Below, in pieces: positions 52,789 to 61,406 of a stretch of 64,000 nucleotides of DNA. Made by a program: the position numbers and the translations under genes. Origin of the DNA: Novosphingobium guangzhouense (GTDB lineage: Bacteria; Pseudomonadota; Alphaproteobacteria; Sphingomonadales; Sphingomonadaceae); NCBI RefSeq assembly GCF_002896965.1, contig NZ_LYMM01000001.1, forward strand, positions 248,001-312,000. Reading direction: 5' to 3'. The stretch's first letter is position 1; every line of letters begins with the position of its first letter. Under the pieces are notes generated by a model, which was given only the letters and a program-made list of their open reading frames with translations, did not search any database and was not told the DNA's origin.

Positions 52789-53487
52789 TCACACCACAAA
52801 CCAGGCGGTTTCCTCCCCGGTGGTGCTCGCGTAGCGCTCCAACTGGCTGTCGAGGCCCGAGAATTCCCAGGTGAGGCGCAGGAACACCGCATCCTCGCCA
52901 TGCACCCATAGGCGCGCGGGGGGCCAGTGCGGTTGCCAGCGCAGTTCGTAGACATCAGCCGTGAATGTTCCCGCCGGGACGGCCAGTTCTTCCTTGCCGA
53001 CATACGTGACGCCGATCGTGATCGGCAACGCAACAAGCGAACTTTCGCCGTTGATGTCGTAGGAACACGTGACGCTGGAGACCATCCGCTCGGTTCCCGG
53101 CGCGTCGGTTCCGCGCGCCAGCGCAATCGCACCGTCGCCCACCAGCGGGTGCAGGCCAAGATAATCCACCCTCCCCGGCAGCGTCTGGCTTGTGCGCCCA
53201 AGGTTCGCCGTCAAGGATTCGCAATGCGTGGCATCGGGCGTGAAATAGTACCACGAACTGCCGGTCAGCTTGCCGTGCTGAACGACGCGCACCTGCCCTT
53301 CGACCGGGCGCATATCAGCATCAAGGCTCCACGAGGCGTCGCGCGTCAGCGCGCCGTCGCCCATCTCGCAATAGGCACGCACGGTGCGGCCATCGGCGCG
53401 AACGTCGATGCCGAAATCCTCGATCCCCTGCGGGCCGTCGGCATGGTGATAGACGATTCGGCCGGCGTGGCGGCGAAGATACGTCAC
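52789..53487 (-). CDS. Conserved hypothetical protein, DUF3108-like
   Basis: A 232-residue protein without signal peptide, predicted all-beta. GVTYVGKEELAVPAGTFTADVYELRW near 160 resembles the VPAGTF motif of DUF3108 and related lipocalin-like proteins. Its ATG overlaps the aldehyde dehydrogenase stop by 4 bp, so it is the last gene of that operon. Function not recognised; it may bind an intermediate of the pathway. Confidence 0.6.
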   Translation of the reverse strand: MTYLRRHAGRIVYHHADGPQGIEDFGIDVRADGRTVRAYCEMGDGALTRDASWSLDADMRPVEGQVRVVQHGKLTGSSWYYFTPDATHCESLTANLGRTSQTLPGRVDYLGLHPLVGDGAIALARGTDAPGTERMVSSVTCSYDINGESSLVALPITIGVTYVGKEELAVPAGTFTADVYELRWQPHWPPARLWVHGEDAVFLRLTWEFSGLDSQLERYASTTGEETAWFVV

Positions 53488-54995
53488 AGCGCCACCGTCA
53501 CGGCCTTGGTCTCCAGATAGAGGTCCAGCCCCTCGCGCCCGAACTCACGCCCCCAGCCGGACTGCTTGAAGCCGCCGAACGGGATGTTGGCGCCGACCGC
53601 GCCATGGGTATTGACCGAGACGTGGCCCGAACGCACCCGCGCCGCCATCTTGTGCGCGGTCGACAGGTCCTGCGTCCAGACGCTGCCCGAAAGGCCGAAA
53701 TCGCTGTTGTTTGCCATCGCCGCAATGGCGTCCAGATCGTCACCCTCGAACCGCTGGACGGCCATCACCGGACCGAAGATCTCCTCTCGCACCACGCGCA
53801 TGTCAGGCGTGGTGTCGGCAACGATGGTGGGCTCCACGAAATGGCCGGGCCCTTCGGGCGCCTTGCCTCCTGCCACGATACGCGCGGGGCCTGCCTTCGC
53901 CTCCTCGACATAGCTCATCACGCGGGCCTTCTGCTTCGCGGAAATCAGCGGACCGATCATCGTGTCCGCCAGCAGGCCGTGGCCGATCTTCATCGAACCG
54001 GCGAAAGCGGCCATGCCTTCAAGCAGTTCGTCGTAGATATCCGCGTGAACGAAGATGCGCGTGCCCGCCATGCAGTTCTGGCCCTGCAGGAAGAACGTCG
54101 CCATCGAAACGCCGGGCACGGCCTTGGCCATGTCGACATCGGGGAACACGATAACCGGCGACTTGCCGCCCAGTTCAAGGCTGACTTTCTTGAGATCGTC
54201 AGCGCATTCGCGCACGATCAGCTTGCCTACCTCGGTCGATCCGGTGAACGATATCTTCGACACCAGCGGATGCTTGACCAGCGCCGCGCCCGCCGTAGCA
54301 CCATCGCCGTTGACGATGTTGACGACGCCTTCGGGAAAGCCCGCTTCCATGATGAGACGGCCCAGCACGACCGCGCTGAGCGGCGTTTCCTCGGCAGGCT
54401 TGAGTACCACGGTGCAGCCCGCCGCCAGCGCCGGGGCCAGCTTGAGGCAGGCCATGGAAAGTGGCACGTTCCATGGCACGATCTGGCCGACGACGCCAAC
54501 CGGTTCGCGCAGGGTGTAGGTCAGCGCCTCTCCGGCGGCGAGGACGTGCGCGGGCGGAGTGGTGGTGGTGCCCTCGATCCGCTCGGCCCAGCCGGCGTAG
54601 TAATGGAACAGCTCTGCGTTGTTTCGCGCGGTGAGGCTGGCTAGCCACATTGGCATGCCGTTATCGATGACCTCAAGTTCGGCCAGCACCCCGGCATTGG
54701 CTTCGAACAGGTCGGCCAGCTTGCGCAGCAGGCGCGCGCGTTCGAAGTGCGAAAGCTTCGACCACGGACCACCGAATGCCTTGTGTGCAGCGCGAACCGC
54801 CAGATCGATGTCCACCGCATCGCCCAGCGCGAAGCCCGCCAGCGCGGCTCCGGTCGCCGGATCATGCGTGGTGCCCGCCGCCCCGCCGGCGGCGGGTACG
54901 AACCTTCCGTCAATCAGCAGCGGAAAGTCGCCGCGCAGCACGTCCCATGTGCCGGGCGAAAGTTCGACGGGGAAATCGGCTGCAGTCAGGGTCAT
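53484..54995 (-). CDS. Aldehyde dehydrogenase (NAD(P)-dependent)
   Basis: A 503-residue ALDH. Cofactor and active-site motifs: IVPWNVPLSMACLKLAPALAAG, SFTGSTEVGK, catalytic Glu in LELGGKSP and catalytic Cys in GQNCMAGTR, then EEIFGPVMAV and PFGGFKQSGWGRE. ATG at 54995, 1 bp after the flavin monooxygenase stop. It oxidises an aldehyde intermediate of the cluster; the substrate is not specified by sequence. Confidence 0.93.
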   Translation of the reverse strand: MTLTAADFPVELSPGTWDVLRGDFPLLIDGRFVPAAGGAAGTTHDPATGAALAGFALGDAVDIDLAVRAAHKAFGGPWSKLSHFERARLLRKLADLFEANAGVLAELEVIDNGMPMWLASLTARNNAELFHYYAGWAERIEGTTTTPPAHVLAAGEALTYTLREPVGVVGQIVPWNVPLSMACLKLAPALAAGCTVVLKPAEETPLSAVVLGRLIMEAGFPEGVVNIVNGDGATAGAALVKHPLVSKISFTGSTEVGKLIVRECADDLKKVSLELGGKSPVIVFPDVDMAKAVPGVSMATFFLQGQNCMAGTRIFVHADIYDELLEGMAAFAGSMKIGHGLLADTMIGPLISAKQKARVMSYVEEAKAGPARIVAGGKAPEGPGHFVEPTIVADTTPDMRVVREEIFGPVMAVQRFEGDDLDAIAAMANNSDFGLSGSVWTQDLSTAHKMAARVRSGHVSVNTHGAVGANIPFGGFKQSGWGREFGREGLDLYLETKAVTVAL

Positions 54996-54996
54996 C

Positions 54997-56160
54997 TTAT
55001 ACTTCCACCTTGCCAGCGTCATAGGCGAACAGGCCCAGCGTTTCCTCGTTACGGATTTCCTTCTTGCCGAAGTTATCCGCGTCCTTGCTTTGCAGGCGTT
55101 CAGCGTTGGCGTTCGATTCCGCCTGGATGAACGTCGCATGCTCTATCCGCGCGCGCTCGTAACGCTCAATCGCCTCGGCCACCGTGGCGCTGGCCTCCAT
55201 CGCGCGGGAAAGGACCACCGCGTCCTCGATTGCGCAGGAAGCGCCCTGCCCCAGAAACGGCGTCATCGCGTGCGCCGCATCGCCAAGCAGGGTGATGCAT
55301 CCGCCCTGGTTCCAGGTCGACAGCGCCGAGCGGGCATTGATCGCCCACTTGAACAGCCGCTCTTCCTCAAGATGCGCGATCATGTACTGGATCGGCTCGC
55401 ACCATCCGGCGAACACCTGCTGCAATTCGGTGCGCTTCGCCGGGATGGTCCAGCCATCGTCGGTCCAGCCTTCCTCGCGCGCGAAGAAGACAAGGTTGAT
55501 CTGCGTGCCGCCGCGCAGCGGATACCACACCGCCATACGCTCCGGCCCGATGAAGTTGCCGGGGTTCTCGGCAAGCTCGCGCAACTGGTCGTCGACGGGC
55601 ACGACACCACGCCATGCGACGTGGCCGGTGAAGTGGGCGGAGATCGGCTCGAAGTTCCTGCGCACGATGGACTTGAGGCCATCGGCGCCGATCAGCAGAT
55701 CACCGTGATGTTCGGTGCCGTCTGCAAGCGTGAGTGCTGCTTGGGTGCCGTTGGGTGCCGCTTGCGTCACCCTTGCGGAAAGGTGCAGTTTTCCGCCAAG
55801 TTCACGCGCAGTGTCGACCAGAATCGCGTGAAGATCAGCCCGGTGCATGTAGAGATACGGCACACCGTACTTCTCACGCATCTGGTTTCCACGCTCTAAC
55901 GTCTTGAGAACACGTCCATCTTCCCAATGCCGCACGACCTGCCGGATCGGCTCGCTGCCCGCGGCCTCGATCCGGGGACCAAGGCCAAGGTACTGCAACC
56001 CGGCCATGGCGTTGGGGGCAAGCGTTACGCCCGCCCCCACTTCCCCGAAGCTCTGCGCACCTTCAAAGACCTCGACCTCGAACCCCTTGCGCAGGAGCCC
56101 GATGGCCGCCGTCAGCCCGCCGATGCCGCCACCGGCAACGAGAACCCGGGCCGTTTCCAT
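54997..56160 (-). CDS. FAD-dependent monooxygenase (salicylate / 3-hydroxybenzoate hydroxylase type)
   Basis: A 387-residue group A flavin hydroxylase. FAD Rossmann VLVAGGGIGGLTAAIGL at 5-21, the DG motif region LIGADGLKSIVRR near 155, and GDAAHAMTPFLGQGASCAIEDA near 282. It hydroxylates an aromatic acid or heteroaromatic using NAD(P)H and O2. The ATG overlaps the deacetylase-family stop by 3 bp. Related enzymes act on salicylate, 3-hydroxybenzoate and 6-hydroxynicotinate. Confidence 0.88.
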   Translation of the reverse strand: METARVLVAGGGIGGLTAAIGLLRKGFEVEVFEGAQSFGEVGAGVTLAPNAMAGLQYLGLGPRIEAAGSEPIRQVVRHWEDGRVLKTLERGNQMREKYGVPYLYMHRADLHAILVDTARELGGKLHLSARVTQAAPNGTQAALTLADGTEHHGDLLIGADGLKSIVRRNFEPISAHFTGHVAWRGVVPVDDQLRELAENPGNFIGPERMAVWYPLRGGTQINLVFFAREEGWTDDGWTIPAKRTELQQVFAGWCEPIQYMIAHLEEERLFKWAINARSALSTWNQGGCITLLGDAAHAMTPFLGQGASCAIEDAVVLSRAMEASATVAEAIERYERARIEHATFIQAESNANAERLQSKDADNFGKKEIRNEETLGLFAYDAGKVEV

Positions 56161-57074
56161 CAACCAAGCTGACCTGGAATATGGCTTTCGTGGTTCTGGA
56201 GATACCACTCCGCGATTTCCTCGCGAGTGGCCCACCAGACGCCGTCGAGCGACTTGGCATGCTCGATGAACTCACGAACCGCACGAACACGATGCGCCCG
56301 ACCGGCAACGTGCGGGTGCAGGCCGATGTTCATGATGCGACCGCTTTTGGCGCCTTCGGCATAGAGCACGTCAAGCTCCTCGATCAGCGCATCGCGGAAC
56401 TGATCGGTGGTGAAATTCTTGCGCGTGATGAAGGTGAAGTCATTGATCTCGTTGGAATAGGGGACCGAAACGATGGGGCCGTTCGGCGTGCGCAGCAGAT
56501 ACGGCTGATCGTCGTTCATGATGTCGCAGTAGAAGGTGCAGCCTTCACCCGCGAGAATGTCCGCCGTCTGCATCGTGCCGCGCAAGGAGGACGAGAGCCA
56601 GCCCTTCGACTTGCGGCCGGTGTACTTCTCGAACTGTTCGAGAGAGCGCATGATGATATCGCGCTCCTTCTCGGGTTCGTGCGCGAAGGTGGTGAGCAGT
56701 TCGCCCTGTTCCCAGTTGTGGGTAAGCAGCTCCCAGCCGCGCTCCAGCACCGCGTCGGTCATCGCTTTGCGACGTTCGAAGGTGACGGCATTGGTGGTGC
56801 AGCTGGCCTTCACGCCCAGTTCGTCGAACAAGTCGAACAAGCGCCAGATGCCCACGCGCTGGCCGTATTCGCGCCAGGTGTAGTTCGGGAAGTCCGGCGT
56901 GTTGCCGGGCAGGATGTCAGGCAGGATCGCCGGGCCGCCCGCGTAATAGGGCTTGTCGGTATCCTTGGTGAGGTCCCATGTCTCAAGATTGAAGGTGATC
57001 AGCAGCGCGACGCGCTTGCCGTCCGGCCACTGGAGCGGCTGGCGCTGCGGCATCGGGACGTAATCGTATTCCAT
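56160..57074 (-). CDS. Polysaccharide deacetylase / allantoinase PuuE-family hydrolase
   Basis: A 304-residue NodB-fold hydrolase, cytoplasmic. LLITFNLETWD replaces the usual TFDDG, followed by SCTTNAVTFERR, ELLTHNWEQGELL (metal His) and IMNIGLHPHVAGRAHR. This pattern fits the PuuE-like branch that opens cyclic amides rather than deacetylating sugars. ATG at 57074. In the cluster it may hydrolyse a ring amide; this is inference. Confidence 0.82.
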   Translation of the reverse strand: MEYDYVPMPQRQPLQWPDGKRVALLITFNLETWDLTKDTDKPYYAGGPAILPDILPGNTPDFPNYTWREYGQRVGIWRLFDLFDELGVKASCTTNAVTFERRKAMTDAVLERGWELLTHNWEQGELLTTFAHEPEKERDIIMRSLEQFEKYTGRKSKGWLSSSLRGTMQTADILAGEGCTFYCDIMNDDQPYLLRTPNGPIVSVPYSNEINDFTFITRKNFTTDQFRDALIEELDVLYAEGAKSGRIMNIGLHPHVAGRAHRVRAVREFIEHAKSLDGVWWATREEIAEWYLQNHESHIPGQLG

Positions 57075-57162
57075 TGTGAACTCCGTATTCCAATCTCTCG
57101 ACCCTGAGGTCAGCTTAGAGCGCCGATGCCGTATCGCCAGTGCTTGATTTGCAAGCGTCGGA

Positions 57163-57924
57163 TCAGAAATCCGCAAGCAGGCGACCGAAGCCTTCCTTCT
57201 GGTCCGTGAAACCCATCGTGCGCAAAGCATGCCAGTAAGTTGCGGTATTAATTGCAATAACTGGCTTCTCAAGCCAGAATTCCGCCATTGCCGCTACTTC
57301 CGCGAAGGCAAGATTGGTGCCCGCCTGGATCACCGCATCGACGCCTTCGCTCACCTTGATCGCGGTGCGCTTGAGGGTCTGCTTGCTTTCGTGCGCGATC
57401 AGCATCGGCGACTGGCACTTGAGCCCCTCGATGTGGACCACCTCGTAGCCCTGATCCTCGAAGAACTTTTTGACGTTGGCATCACCCACAGGTGCGTAGG
57501 GCGTAAGGATGCCGATCTTGCGGATCTTCTTGCCATCGGCCTCTTCATAGGCCCGGATCGCGGCGTCAACGGCGGTCGAGCCCATGATCACCGGCACGCC
57601 GCCGGTCCGCTCCAACATGCGCTGATGCAGACGCTCGGCACCCTCTGCACCGTCCCAGAAGGTTTCGGCGGACATACCCATGATGACGCAACCGGGGTCC
57701 ATCGACATCGACACGTCGACCGCATCGAAAGTGGCGCTGCGGATGTTCTCAAGCATCTCCACGAACGTTGCATCGTCCACGACCTTGGTGTCGGGAATCG
57801 AGATGCGCGAGAAGTGGTTGGTTACGCCGCGCGGGCGCATGTCCGCGTACTCGGGCTCGACGCTGGTATTGGTCGAGGGGGCGACCACCGCGAACTTCAT
57901 GCGGTAACCGAGAGAATCCGTCAT
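57163..57924 (-). CDS. Asp/Glu racemase-family protein (maleate isomerase-like), one catalytic Cys absent
   Basis: A 253-residue protein with APSTNTSVEPEY at the N-terminus, Cys79 in DPGCVIMGMS, and the second active-site loop reading IQAGTNLAF. At Gly202 in that loop, maleate isomerase and arylmalonate decarboxylase carry a Cys (CTN). So the canonical two-Cys mechanism is not possible, and a single-Cys reaction, or a role other than isomerisation, must be considered. First gene of the five-gene minus-strand set ending at 52789. A perfect GGAGAGC palindrome lies just upstream. Confidence 0.78.
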   Translation of the reverse strand: MTDSLGYRMKFAVVAPSTNTSVEPEYADMRPRGVTNHFSRISIPDTKVVDDATFVEMLENIRSATFDAVDVSMSMDPGCVIMGMSAETFWDGAEGAERLHQRMLERTGGVPVIMGSTAVDAAIRAYEEADGKKIRKIGILTPYAPVGDANVKKFFEDQGYEVVHIEGLKCQSPMLIAHESKQTLKRTAIKVSEGVDAVIQAGTNLAFAEVAAMAEFWLEKPVIAINTATYWHALRTMGFTDQKEGFGRLLADF

Positions 57925-57944
57925 TTTATGTTTCCCACGCAGCT

Positions 57945-57960
57945 GGAGAGCGGGCTCTCC
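57945..57960. promoter_or_regulatory. Palindrome GGAGAGC-N2-GCTCTCC
   Basis: Perfect 16-bp inverted repeat 21 bp before the start of the racemase-family gene, within the 263-bp divergent region to the VOC gene. Possible operator or leader hairpin; its spacing is tight enough for either. Confidence 0.4.
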
Positions 57961-58187
57961 GTAAGAGTTGCAGACTTGGGCCGGCAGAACCCTGGCCGGA
58001 AGATCGTGTCGCCCTTGCGGATCGGGGGCTGCTGATGCCCTCGTTCAAGGCCGTTCATCGCGCCGCGAGCCGACCTTCCGCAAGGCCGCACCCGGTCCGT
58101 TGTCCACCTGACGACTATTGGTGCCCGCGCACTCGCGGCGACGTGGCTGCGCGGGAACTATCGGTGCGAACCAACAAAGGCAGACCG

Positions 58188-58694
58188 ATGACCGAGCATC
58201 CCTCCTCAGCCCTTATTCGTGCGACAATCTTTGTGCGTGATCTGGACAAGGCGACGCAGTTCTACCGCGCTATCGGCCTCACCGAGACTTACTTCGAAGG
58301 CAAGCTGAGCCACCCTTCGGCGACCGAAATCCTGGGCTTCGATGACCCGCGTCCGTTCGAGATCCGCATCGTCAAGCGCCCCGGCCCCAATTACGGGATG
58401 GTCGGCCTGTTCAAGCTGGCGGACGGAACTACAGATGAAATCATCCCGCTCGCGACCGGCCCTGCCCGCATCGGCGAGGTGGCGCTGGTTTTTTACGTGA
58501 CCGATATGGCCGCAACGATGAAGAAGCTGCGCGCCCTGGGCGCTACGTGGGCGCCGGAACCGAAGGTCTTCGCGATGGAGCACCGCGCACAGCTGGAAGT
58601 CTGCATCCGCGACTGCGACGGAATTTTCATCAACCTTGTCGAAACTGACCCAACGCAGCAGGAACGCAAACGACCGGAACTCGACTACGCTTGA
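58188..58694 (+). CDS. VOC-family protein (glyoxalase/dioxygenase fold)
   Basis: A 168-residue protein with two beta-alpha-beta-beta-beta modules: RATIFVRDLDKATQFYRAIGL and, in the second half, ALVFYVTDMAATMKKLRALGA ending RDCDGIFINLVE. The Glu in NLVE could be a metal ligand. ATG at 58188 with AAAGG upstream. It is the only plus-strand gene in the catabolic cluster and overlaps the 3' end of the alpha/beta hydrolase by 10 bp. Substrate unknown. Confidence 0.85.
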   Translation: MTEHPSSALIRATIFVRDLDKATQFYRAIGLTETYFEGKLSHPSATEILGFDDPRPFEIRIVKRPGPNYGMVGLFKLADGTTDEIIPLATGPARIGEVALVFYVTDMAATMKKLRALGATWAPEPKVFAMEHRAQLEVCIRDCDGIFINLVETDPTQQERKRPELDYA

Positions 58695-59482
58695 TTGGCC
58701 AGAAATGCTTCCACCGCGCGGGCGACCCCGCGCGGATCGGCAGTGGCCTGAAAGTTAGCGCCCCCGGTAACGGCAAGGCTCGCACCAGGAAAAGCTGCTT
58801 TGGCGCGGTCTAGCTCGGCGTGAAAATAGTCGTCGGGAGAAGTCAGCAGCAGCACCGGCACCCTGACCTGCGCGGCCAGCTTCGGCGTGTCTGACTTCGC
58901 CACCGCCATGTAAGCTTGAGGCCGCGCCCTCCACGCCCGCAGCATGGCGACGACCTCATCGTGGATGATTTCCACGTCGATGTCCTCGTTATAGCCTGCC
59001 GCATAGTCCCAGTTGGTCTGGAGGTGCGACCCGTCGCGCTTCAGAGCAATGGGTTCCCCATGCGTTTCCTCAAAATGGGCACGCTCCTCGGGCGTCATCA
59101 GTTCCGCGCCCGCCAGCATAATCGAGGCTACCCGCTCCGAATGGTTCGCGGCGAAAAAGACAGCCAGACTGGAGCCCGTGTGATGCCCGAAAGCGTGGAA
59201 ACGCCTGATCCCGAGCGCGTCGATCCCTTCCAGAATCCACGTCGCATAGTCCGCCAGCGAGGGCCAGCCAACCGGATCGAAGCTCCCCCCGAAGCCGGGC
59301 GTATCGATGGCGACCAGCCGGTTGGGTAAATCCAGCTCAGCCAGCAGCGGATCGTAGCTCTGCGCCGAACATGCGGTCTGGTGCAGGAAGACGATGGCGG
59401 GCTCCGAACCCGCCACCTCGCGCACATGCAGCTGCCCGTCCGCAAGGTCCACGTAGGACTTGCGGACGGTATTGCGGCTCAC
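58685..59482 (-). CDS. Alpha/beta-hydrolase-fold protein with atypical nucleophile elbow
   Basis: A 265-residue protein of the alpha/beta hydrolase fold. It has the oxyanion segment FLHQTACSAQSYDPLL and the elbow GHHTGSS at 99-105, where the usual nucleophile Ser or Asp is His101. The C-terminal motif GGANFQATADP carries Asn where the catalytic His is expected. DDYFH near 215 could supply the acid. So a standard serine-hydrolase mechanism is not supported. Its ATG is coupled by 4 bp to the FAD oxidase stop. Confidence 0.83.
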   Translation of the reverse strand: MSRNTVRKSYVDLADGQLHVREVAGSEPAIVFLHQTACSAQSYDPLLAELDLPNRLVAIDTPGFGGSFDPVGWPSLADYATWILEGIDALGIRRFHAFGHHTGSSLAVFFAANHSERVASIMLAGAELMTPEERAHFEETHGEPIALKRDGSHLQTNWDYAAGYNEDIDVEIIHDEVVAMLRAWRARPQAYMAVAKSDTPKLAAQVRVPVLLLTSPDDYFHAELDRAKAAFPGASLAVTGGANFQATADPRGVARAVEAFLANQA

Positions 59483-61038
59483 AGGCCCAGCACGCCTGGA
59501 CCGACCAGGCCCTGCGGATCGAGCGCGGACTTTATCGCGCTGACCAGCGCCTTGGGCTCTGCGCCGAGACGCGCGGCGTAAGGGTACGCACGGCCAAGCT
59601 GGAAGTGCAGGGCGCCGTGGGCGTCGTAGAGGTCGATCAGTTCGCCCTTGAGGCGATGGACGTACTCACGCGCCGCCGGGTTCGCCGGGAACTTCGGCAG
59701 GCTGGCGAGATAGTCGCCCGGCACCGATTCCGTGTGGTAGGCGGTCTGCTCGTCCGGCCAGTAGAGCGCGATCTCGTAGAGGAACCCGCTCGAACCGACG
59801 GTGGAGTACATACCGCCACCCCAGACGCCGTGCTGCTTCATGTCGCTAGCGCGGTCCGCGTAGAAGCGCTGCAGCGCATCGTGGAAGTCGCGCACCCGAT
59901 CATGCGCCATGACTCCGTGCAGCGGCACCCAGCGCTCACCGCCTGGGCCAAGCGTGTTGTAGAGCGGTGCAAAGGGCATGCCGCGCACCACCGAAGGCAC
60001 CGTCGCGACGATCTCGCGGCCAAGGTCGGCGGTCAGGTCGCGCAGGCGCTGCAGCTTGGCGCGGCACTCGGCATCGTCGAAGCCCTCGACGATGTAGTGC
60101 GTCATGAAGTTCGAGGCGGAAATCTGCTTGCGGGCGAGGATACCCGCAGCCGCGACCTGCTTGAGACCGGCGAAGACCGAAGGCGAACTCTTGACGATGG
60201 ACATGGCCATCGCAAGCTGGCCTCCGGCACGCTCCTGCTTGGCGATCTGGCCCTGCGACAACGCGGCGTCGAGCGCGAAGTGCGAATCCTCGACCCGCTC
60301 CATGGCGATGCGGCGCATGGATTCGTGCATCTGCGCGAACTCAGCGAAGGCGAAAGACAGTACCCGATGCGCGGGCTTACCGCGCAGCAGCGGCAGGGTG
60401 ACGCGGGCCTTGAGGCCGAACACGCCGCAGTCGCCGGTGAACAACCCGGTGAGGTCAGGCCCGGCATAGCGGCCAAACGGCTTCTCGCGCAGCGCGCCTG
60501 TGCCGGTGCGCAGCAGGCGGCCATCGGCCAGCACAATATCGAAGGCCAATGCCGATTCCGCCGAGATGCCCCAGGCGCCGGAGCCGTGGCTGATCGAGTT
60601 TTGCGACATCGATCCGCCGATGGTCGCCGCGATGCCGGAGAACGGGCCGCGGAACGGCGTGCGCAGACCCTTGGCGGCAAGCGCGTCGGACAACTGGAGC
60701 CAGGTGACGCCCGCCTCGACGGTAACGTAGCCGTTAAACTCGTCGATCTCGACGATCCTGTTCAGACGGCTCATGTCGATGAGCAGGTGCGAGCCGTCGA
60801 CCGCGTTGTAGCCGTCGGTATAGGATGCCCCGCCACCACGGACGGTAAAGGGCAGCTTCGCCGCCGCTGCTTCGCGTACCACGGCCTGCAGTTCCTCGAC
60901 CGTCCCCGGCCGCGCAACCGCGCCCGGCATGACCTGTGCGCGGTAGACGTCAGTGGCGAAATAGGCGACCTTGGCGGGATCGGTCAGCAGGTTGTCGGCG
61001 CCGACGATATTGGCCAGCGCGCTCGCATTCATGCTCAT
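59479..61038 (-). CDS. FAD-linked oxidase/dehydrogenase (PCMH fold)
   Basis: A 519-residue flavoprotein. The FAD-binding PP-loop FTVRGGGASYTDGYNAVDG is near 64, and the second FAD block is RGPFSGIAATIGGSMSQNSISHGSGAWG near 129. The C-terminal cap resembles FAD-linked oxidases of the glycolate oxidase/D-lactate dehydrogenase group, including vanillyl-alcohol-oxidase-like members. No signal peptide. It lies between the small helical protein and the alpha/beta hydrolase in an operon. Substrate unknown. Confidence 0.85.
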   Translation of the reverse strand: MSMNASALANIVGADNLLTDPAKVAYFATDVYRAQVMPGAVARPGTVEELQAVVREAAAAKLPFTVRGGGASYTDGYNAVDGSHLLIDMSRLNRIVEIDEFNGYVTVEAGVTWLQLSDALAAKGLRTPFRGPFSGIAATIGGSMSQNSISHGSGAWGISAESALAFDIVLADGRLLRTGTGALREKPFGRYAGPDLTGLFTGDCGVFGLKARVTLPLLRGKPAHRVLSFAFAEFAQMHESMRRIAMERVEDSHFALDAALSQGQIAKQERAGGQLAMAMSIVKSSPSVFAGLKQVAAAGILARKQISASNFMTHYIVEGFDDAECRAKLQRLRDLTADLGREIVATVPSVVRGMPFAPLYNTLGPGGERWVPLHGVMAHDRVRDFHDALQRFYADRASDMKQHGVWGGGMYSTVGSSGFLYEIALYWPDEQTAYHTESVPGDYLASLPKFPANPAAREYVHRLKGELIDLYDAHGALHFQLGRAYPYAARLGAEPKALVSAIKSALDPQGLVGPGVLGL

Positions 61039-61046
61039 CGTATCGC

Positions 61047-61382
61047 TTACCCTTCCGCGATCGCGTCAAGGGTGGCGATGTAGCCCTCTGTGGTTTCCTT
61101 GCCCGATGCCTCGGACGCTTCCTTGCGGACGAGGTAGAACATGCGCTCCAGCATCTGCTGACGGCGCGCCTCACGCATTTCGAGCGCGGCGTCGTCAAGG
61201 ACAAGCGCATCGACTTCGGCGCGTGCGTCGATGTTGTGGTTGGCCAGCACGCGCTGGGTGGAATCGAGCTGGTCGGCCAGCACCGAAACCTCGCCCGCCA
61301 GAACCATGATCATGCCCATCATCTGATCGAGAGCCGGGTCCTGGTAGAACTGGGGCCGCTTGCCCCGTGAGTCACGCTTCAT
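61047..61382 (-). CDS. Small helical protein of unknown function
   Basis: A 111-residue protein, strongly acidic and predicted helical, with a heptad-like stretch at about 20-60 (MMGMIMVLAGEVSVLADQLD, then RVLANHNIDARAEVDALVLD). No signal peptide or recognised domain. It is placed between the methyltransferase and FAD oxidase genes with gaps of 24 and 8 bp, so it is co-transcribed. It may be a regulatory or assembly subunit of either neighbour; this is inference. Confidence 0.6.
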   Translation of the reverse strand: MKRDSRGKRPQFYQDPALDQMMGMIMVLAGEVSVLADQLDSTQRVLANHNIDARAEVDALVLDDAALEMREARRQQMLERMFYLVRKEASEASGKETTEGYIATLDAIAEG

Positions 61383-61406
61383 GTCTGTATCTCGTTCCTA
61401 AAGGGG

